Assembly (NCBI GenBank): GCA_003254905.1
Contig: QANU01112598.1
Coordinates: forward strand, 62,001-126,000
DNA from: Nissolia schottii
Taxonomy: Eukaryota; Streptophyta; Magnoliopsida; Fabales; Fabaceae
DNA: 64,000 nt
Reading direction: 5' to 3'
Shown here: positions 60,501 through 64,000 of the stretch, in pieces
Layout of the letters: each line of letters starts with the position of its first letter
How positions within the stretch are numbered: the first letter of the stretch is position 1
Made by a program: the position numbers and the translations under genes
The notes under the pieces: generated by a model
Seen by the model: the letters and a program-made list of their open reading frames with translations, nothing else
Database searches by the model: none
Told to the model about the DNA's origin: nothing

Positions 60501-63041
60501 GTCTTCTTGGCCGTCCAAGGGTCGAATAGATCTCCAATCCTTAGAGGTAACAAATAAACCAGATAATCCTTCTATTTTTGTTTCCCACATGTATACGTCA
60601 GAGGCAATCCTGTTAGAATACTGTTAAGCACTTAAATGTAGGCGACATTTTTAGCCGAGATTCGAACCATGGACTAGCCTCTTACCGCTAGACCAAACCT
60701 CAGTTGGCAACTAGATAATCCTTCAGTTTCAACACAAGGATAATTTTGTAAAATTAGTTTAACTTGTACTATTACAAGGATCATTTAATGAATCGCTTAA
60801 TATGTTGGTCAGTTAACCTTGATAGTGAAACGGAGGAGGGAGTATATACGTACAAAAAGCTTTTCTTTCTTTTCTGCCTTTGTCCTCATTCATGACAAAT
60901 GAATTAAAGTCTAATTATCTCTCTGTTGATCTCAGATTAGATACCGTCCGAATGCACCATTAGTCCTTAAGGGCATAACTTGTACATTTAAAGGAGGGAG
61001 CAGAGTGGGAGTAGTAGGAAGAACTGGAAGCGGGAAAACTACACTCATAAGTGCTTTGTTTCGCTTAGTCGAGCCTGCAGGCGGCGGCATTGTCATTGAT
61101 GGGATCAATATATGCTCAATTGGGCTGAAAGACTTGAGAATGAAGCTAAGCATCATTCCTCAGGAACCAACTCTTTTCAAGGGTAACATTAGAACCAACT
61201 TGGACCCTTTAGGTCTGTACACTGATGATGAAATATGGAAGGTAAATGAACTTGCTCAACAACTGAAAAACAAGATGCAACGAACTACAATGCCTTTCAC
61301 CAAGCAAGGGTTTTGTTTTCTAAATTTTTATATCACTAAGCAAAGATTTCATTTGTTGCAGGCTTTGGAAAAATGCCAGCTTAAGGCAACAATCAGTAGT
61401 CTCCCAAATCTCTTGGACTCTTCTGGTAAGGTTATATCTGTGAAATTGAAGCTTACAGTAAGAAATGGAAGTAACAACCACCAAACTTTTTATATCACAA
61501 CTCACTAGGTTATTGGTTCATACCAAAATATAAGCACAATGGTATTGTTGACTCATATTATTATAGTTTTGGGTTTGAGGCACCTAAATGGGGTTTTTGC
61601 TATAAGGATGAGTTTTTCTTACCTAGGAGGAATGTTCTTCTCGGGAACGCTCAGGTATGACATTTAAAACTCATTTAGGTAGATTGAAGTTCAAGCAACA
61701 ATCTTCCTAAATATTTTTGGGAATAAAGGTTCACATGTTTAGTTGATCGAGAATACAACAAAATTTCCAACACGCTTACAACATGACAAAGAATCAACTA
61801 CCAGAATATAAAATAAAACAAAAACGGCTCTTTGGATTTGGATTCTCTCATTTAGCATTTTATCTCCTAATATGCATTAGATTAATCATTTAGAAGAGAG
61901 ACAGAAAATGAGATTCTGTATAGAAATATGAGACCCTTTGGATGAAACATAGGTCCCCCTATGCTAAGTGTTTTGTCTGTCTTTTCTTAAATAATATAAT
62001 CGTTTTAAGAGCAAGAATGAAAGAAATTATTGCAACACAAAAATAACAACCGAGCCTTTTCCCACTTAAAGAGATTATTGCAATAATGACAGCATATTAT
62101 TTCAAATTTAACTTTACACGTGACAAAATATAGTCTAAATCTGACCCAATTTAATAGCAGTGAGCGATGAAGGTGAAAACTGGAGTGTAGGCCAGCGCCA
62201 ACTCTTTTGCCTAGGAAGAGTACTTCTTAAGAGGAACAAAATTCTTGTGCTGGATGAAGCTACTGCCTCCATTGATTCTGCCACAGATGCCATCATACAA
62301 CGAGTTATTAGACAAGAGTTTTCAGAATGCACAGTGATAACCGTGGCTCACAGAGTTCCAACTGTTATAGATAGTGACATGGTCATGGTCCTCTCTTATG
62401 GTATGTTCTTGTTGTTATTGTTACTATGATTACTACTATTATTTGAAATTGATTTTGATATACTTTTTATTATCTTACTGAATTTTGAAATATTAATTTA
62501 GAGAGAAATTTTTACATACTCTCAAAATCAAGTTTCGCTCTAAGGTATCATTTGACTCATCAATTGTTGTGTTAAAAATGTAAAAAAAATAAAAGATAAT
62601 GATGATTCATAAAATTAGTGTGTCAAGTGATGAATGATATGTGTATAACAAAAAAAATTTCTACGATAATTTCTTGTCATGACTCTGACTTTTGAGATAA
62701 TAATTGTAGAAATCAAACCCTTTTATTAATGTAACAATATATAATTAGATAAATGGATAAAAGAAAATTTGTAATTATGGTGCATCAAAATTAATTTTTT
62801 ATTATTTTGGGTACAAATTATGATGTGTGTTACTTTCCTTGTCCCTCTTTTCAATTTTACTTCCCTATATATGCTGCTAATTAATGTAAACTTTTTTGGT
62901 CTCATGTATATTCTGGGCATTCTAGGTAAATTGGTGGAGTATGAAGAGCCTTCAAAGCTTATGAAGATTGAGTCTTCATTTTCTAAGCTTGTAGCCGAAT
63001 ATTGGTTCAACTGCAATAGGAGTTTTCTTCCAAAAGATTAG
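54518..63041 (+). CDS. ABCC8: ABCC (MRP-type) transporter, ABCC8-like, gene C
   Basis: Exons: 54518-54542, 54780-56731, 57079-57399, 57517-57603, 57690-58277, 58844-59008, 59394-59688, 60332-60546, 60936-61241, 61362-61425, 62161-62400, 62926-63041. The joined CDS is 4374 nt (1457 aa), intact, with the same exon phases as A and B. The start is [12 protein letters not shown]1 has Walker [15 protein letters not shown] and IYLLDD; NBD2 has [14 protein letters not shown] and ILVLDE. The linker after NBD1 (exon 5) is 11 residues shorter than in gene A. It is clearly more diverged than the A/B pair, so the C versus A/B duplication is older. It is divergently oriented to B and about 5.1 kb from it. 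Several introns hold SINEs and inverted-repeat elements. A copia LTR starts 7 bp past its stop codon. ABCC family role as for gene A; substrate not predictable. Confidence 0.92.
56783..57002. mobile_element. MITE-like element in gene C intron 2
   Basis: Inverted ends CTTTTGTCCGTAAAAGG...TTTTAACAC and GTGTTAAAA...TTTCCGGGACCAAAG bound about 220 bp containing several GGACTAAAGTG words. No coding frame. Target duplication not clear. Confidence 0.55.
58337..58769. mobile_element. MITE-like element in gene C intron 5
   Basis: The left end CTTTTGGTATCTC with TTTTTCAATTTGGTCC and the right end GGACCAAATTGAAAAA with AAAGGGACCAAAAAG are inverted. The interior has a second GCTATAGCGG-type palindromic region near 58465-58520. 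The ends resemble common non-autonomous elements in legume genomes. Confidence 0.55.
59100..59162 (+). mobile_element. RTE-type LINE 3' tail in gene C intron 6
   Basis: One frame reads LIHVTDPT, stop, WDKVELL. This is the terminal HVADPTxWDKALLL signature of plant RTE LINEs, followed by a TTGTTG-type end. Only the extreme 3' tail remains. Confidence 0.5.
59174..59352 (+). mobile_element. Au-like SINE in gene C intron 6
   Basis: tRNA-related 5' part with box A-like CTCAGCGCAACGGTAATG and box B-like AAGGTCACACATTCAAATC. It is followed by AATAGCCTCT, GTGGGGTAAGACT, AGACCC and GCATTGAGTCACCCTTT, the order and wording of the widespread angiosperm Au SINE. Direct repeats GCTTTTATTTT at 59163-59173 and 59353-59363 are its target duplication. 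Plus orientation, sense to the gene. Confidence 0.78.
60573..60712 (-). mobile_element. tRNA-derived SINE in gene C intron 8
   Basis: On the minus strand, box A-like TTTGGTCTAGCGGTAAGAGG and box B GGTTCGAATCTC are about 30 bp apart, followed by a short body ending GGGAAACAAAAATA. Perfect 12-bp direct repeats AGATAATCCTTC flank it at 60561-60572 and 60713-60724. The family is not named. Confidence 0.78.
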
Positions 63042-63048
63042 CATTGAG

Positions 63049-63506
63049 TGTTGGAATAATTTTTTTGGACTTGCATAAATTAGTAAAATATCAAGATTAA
63101 TTAGATGCTAAATATTTATGTGACCCATTTTATTAATATTGTTATTGAGTCAACATAGTCAACACGGTTTATTGAAATATAAAAAAGTTTATGTTTAGCC
63201 TAACTGATAATAGATGGGTTAGACCCATCATTATGTAACCCTGAGACAACTTCTACTTCTATCCAATGGTTAGAGTTTCTATTTGCCCTATTTTGAGAAC
63301 AAAAACACATTTCCTCCTGACATTGAAATAGACAGTAAAATTGTTGTCTCTTTGCTCATTGAATTTCAAGATCAAGAACAAGTACCATGCATTGATTTGG
63401 CTCCTCAATTCTAGGTTCAATTTCTTACTAATCTCTTTGTAAAACTTTTTCCATTCACATGTTATAATTGGACTAAATTGTGTTTATAGAATTAAAATTT
63501 CTATCA
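63049..63506 (+). repeat. 5' LTR of a copia element at the gene C 3' end (458 bp)
   Basis: It begins TGTTGGAATAATTTTTTTGG and ends ATTTCTATCA, directly before an initiator-Met PBS. The start lies 7 bp after the gene C stop codon. The 3' LTR and target duplication are beyond the window, so the left boundary rests on the TGTTGG start alone. Confidence 0.68.
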
Positions 63507-63508
63507 AT

Positions 63509-63520
63509 TGGTATCAAAGC
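63509..63520 (+). other. Primer-binding site of the copia element
   Basis: TGGTATCAAAGC two bases after the LTR matches the initiator-Met tRNA type used by copia elements. Confidence 0.72.
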
Positions 63521-64000
63521 CTCAATTTTGTTCAGGTTATGACTGTGAAAGGAAACTCAATTGTTGGTTGTTAACGGTTAAGAATTTAATCCCTTAACAT
63601 TCTGAGTGAAATTGATTTCATTTTAATCCCTTAATATTCTAATTTTGTTTTTGAAATTGATTGAGGAAAATTGTTATTGGGATTATTCTGAGTGTATCTA
63701 TATGAACAATTTGTGAATTGGTTTCAAATTGAAGGAGTTGTCTTTCATTGAACACTTATGAACCCTAACTTTGTTTTTGAAATTGAAAATCATTTGGTTG
63801 TTCGAATTATTATTTCAAACCTTAGGACTTTCATAGATATTGGGATTTCAAATTGATCTTAATTGGAATCTTGAAATTCAGTTGAGAATTGAGTGAGAAT
63901 TTTGTTAAGCACTCGAGCTACAGAACCGGTTTGTTCTAATGTAAACTAGAAAATTGTGAATCATTGTGGATGAATTTGACTCAAGCATCATGTAGTGCTC
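63521..64000 (+). mobile_element. Leader of the copia element, cut by the window end
   Basis: No coding domain is yet visible. The TTGAAATTGA and CCTTAA-ATTCTGAGTG words recur loosely. The gag gene is expected to the right of the window. Confidence 0.5.

Noticed and set aside
63521..64000. A host gene downstream of gene C
   Set aside because: The sequence follows an LTR and PBS and is best read as retrotransposon leader. No coding frame is visible.

Overview
The window is nuclear DNA of a flowering plant. It has GT-AG introns, AT-rich intergenic DNA, nested LTR retrotransposons, LINE and SINE copies, a Mutator-like element and three full-length plant ABCC (multidrug-resistance-protein type) transporter genes. 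Several repeat types, including a long SIRE/Maximus-like LTR, suggest a eudicot and probably a legume. The species cannot be named from the sequence.

Left part, 1-30 kb, has no intact host gene. 1-6416 is the 5' part of a minus-strand Ty1/copia element with a catalytically altered RT, an internal gag-to-integrase deletion, and an unusually long repetitive leader into which another family left a solo LTR (3147-4612). After an AT-rich stretch and a 533-base assembly gap (8960-9492) comes a decayed L1-type LINE (9.5-13.2 kb). 14093-23475 is a nearly complete Ty3/gypsy element of the Tat lineage. It has 409-410 bp LTRs differing at about 4% of sites, a perfect 5-bp target duplication, gag-pol with two RNase H domains, and a spliced antisense ORF before the 3' LTR. 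24363-25555 is a non-autonomous Mutator-like element with a perfect 9-bp target duplication and gene-like cargo. 28371-28636 is another solo LTR, inside one copy of a tandem duplication.

Right part, 30-64 kb, is an ABCC cluster: gene A (+, 30410-36502), gene B (-, 49399-39740) and gene C (+, 54518-63041). All three share the same 12-exon structure with identical intron phases, and their conceptual CDSs are open (1480, 1472 and 1457 codons before the stop). A and B are close paralogues in convergent orientation; C is more diverged and divergent from B. They encode membrane exporters with TMD0-MSD1-NBD1-MSD2-NBD2 architecture, best matching the ABCC8-like plant clade. Genes B and C have accumulated transposons in their introns (a solo LTR, RTE LINE tails, SINEs, small inverted-repeat elements) while gene A is compact. 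A decayed minus-strand copia element lies between B and C. A new copia LTR begins 7 bp after the stop codon of gene C, and that element runs out of the window.

No single new multi-gene system is evident. The most unusual items are the antisense spliced gene and CCGCGG enrichment of the Tat element, the gene-carrying Mutator-like element, the LTR at the gene C stop codon, the long foldback at 38.5-38.9 kb, and a probable assembly duplication around the single N at 18816.
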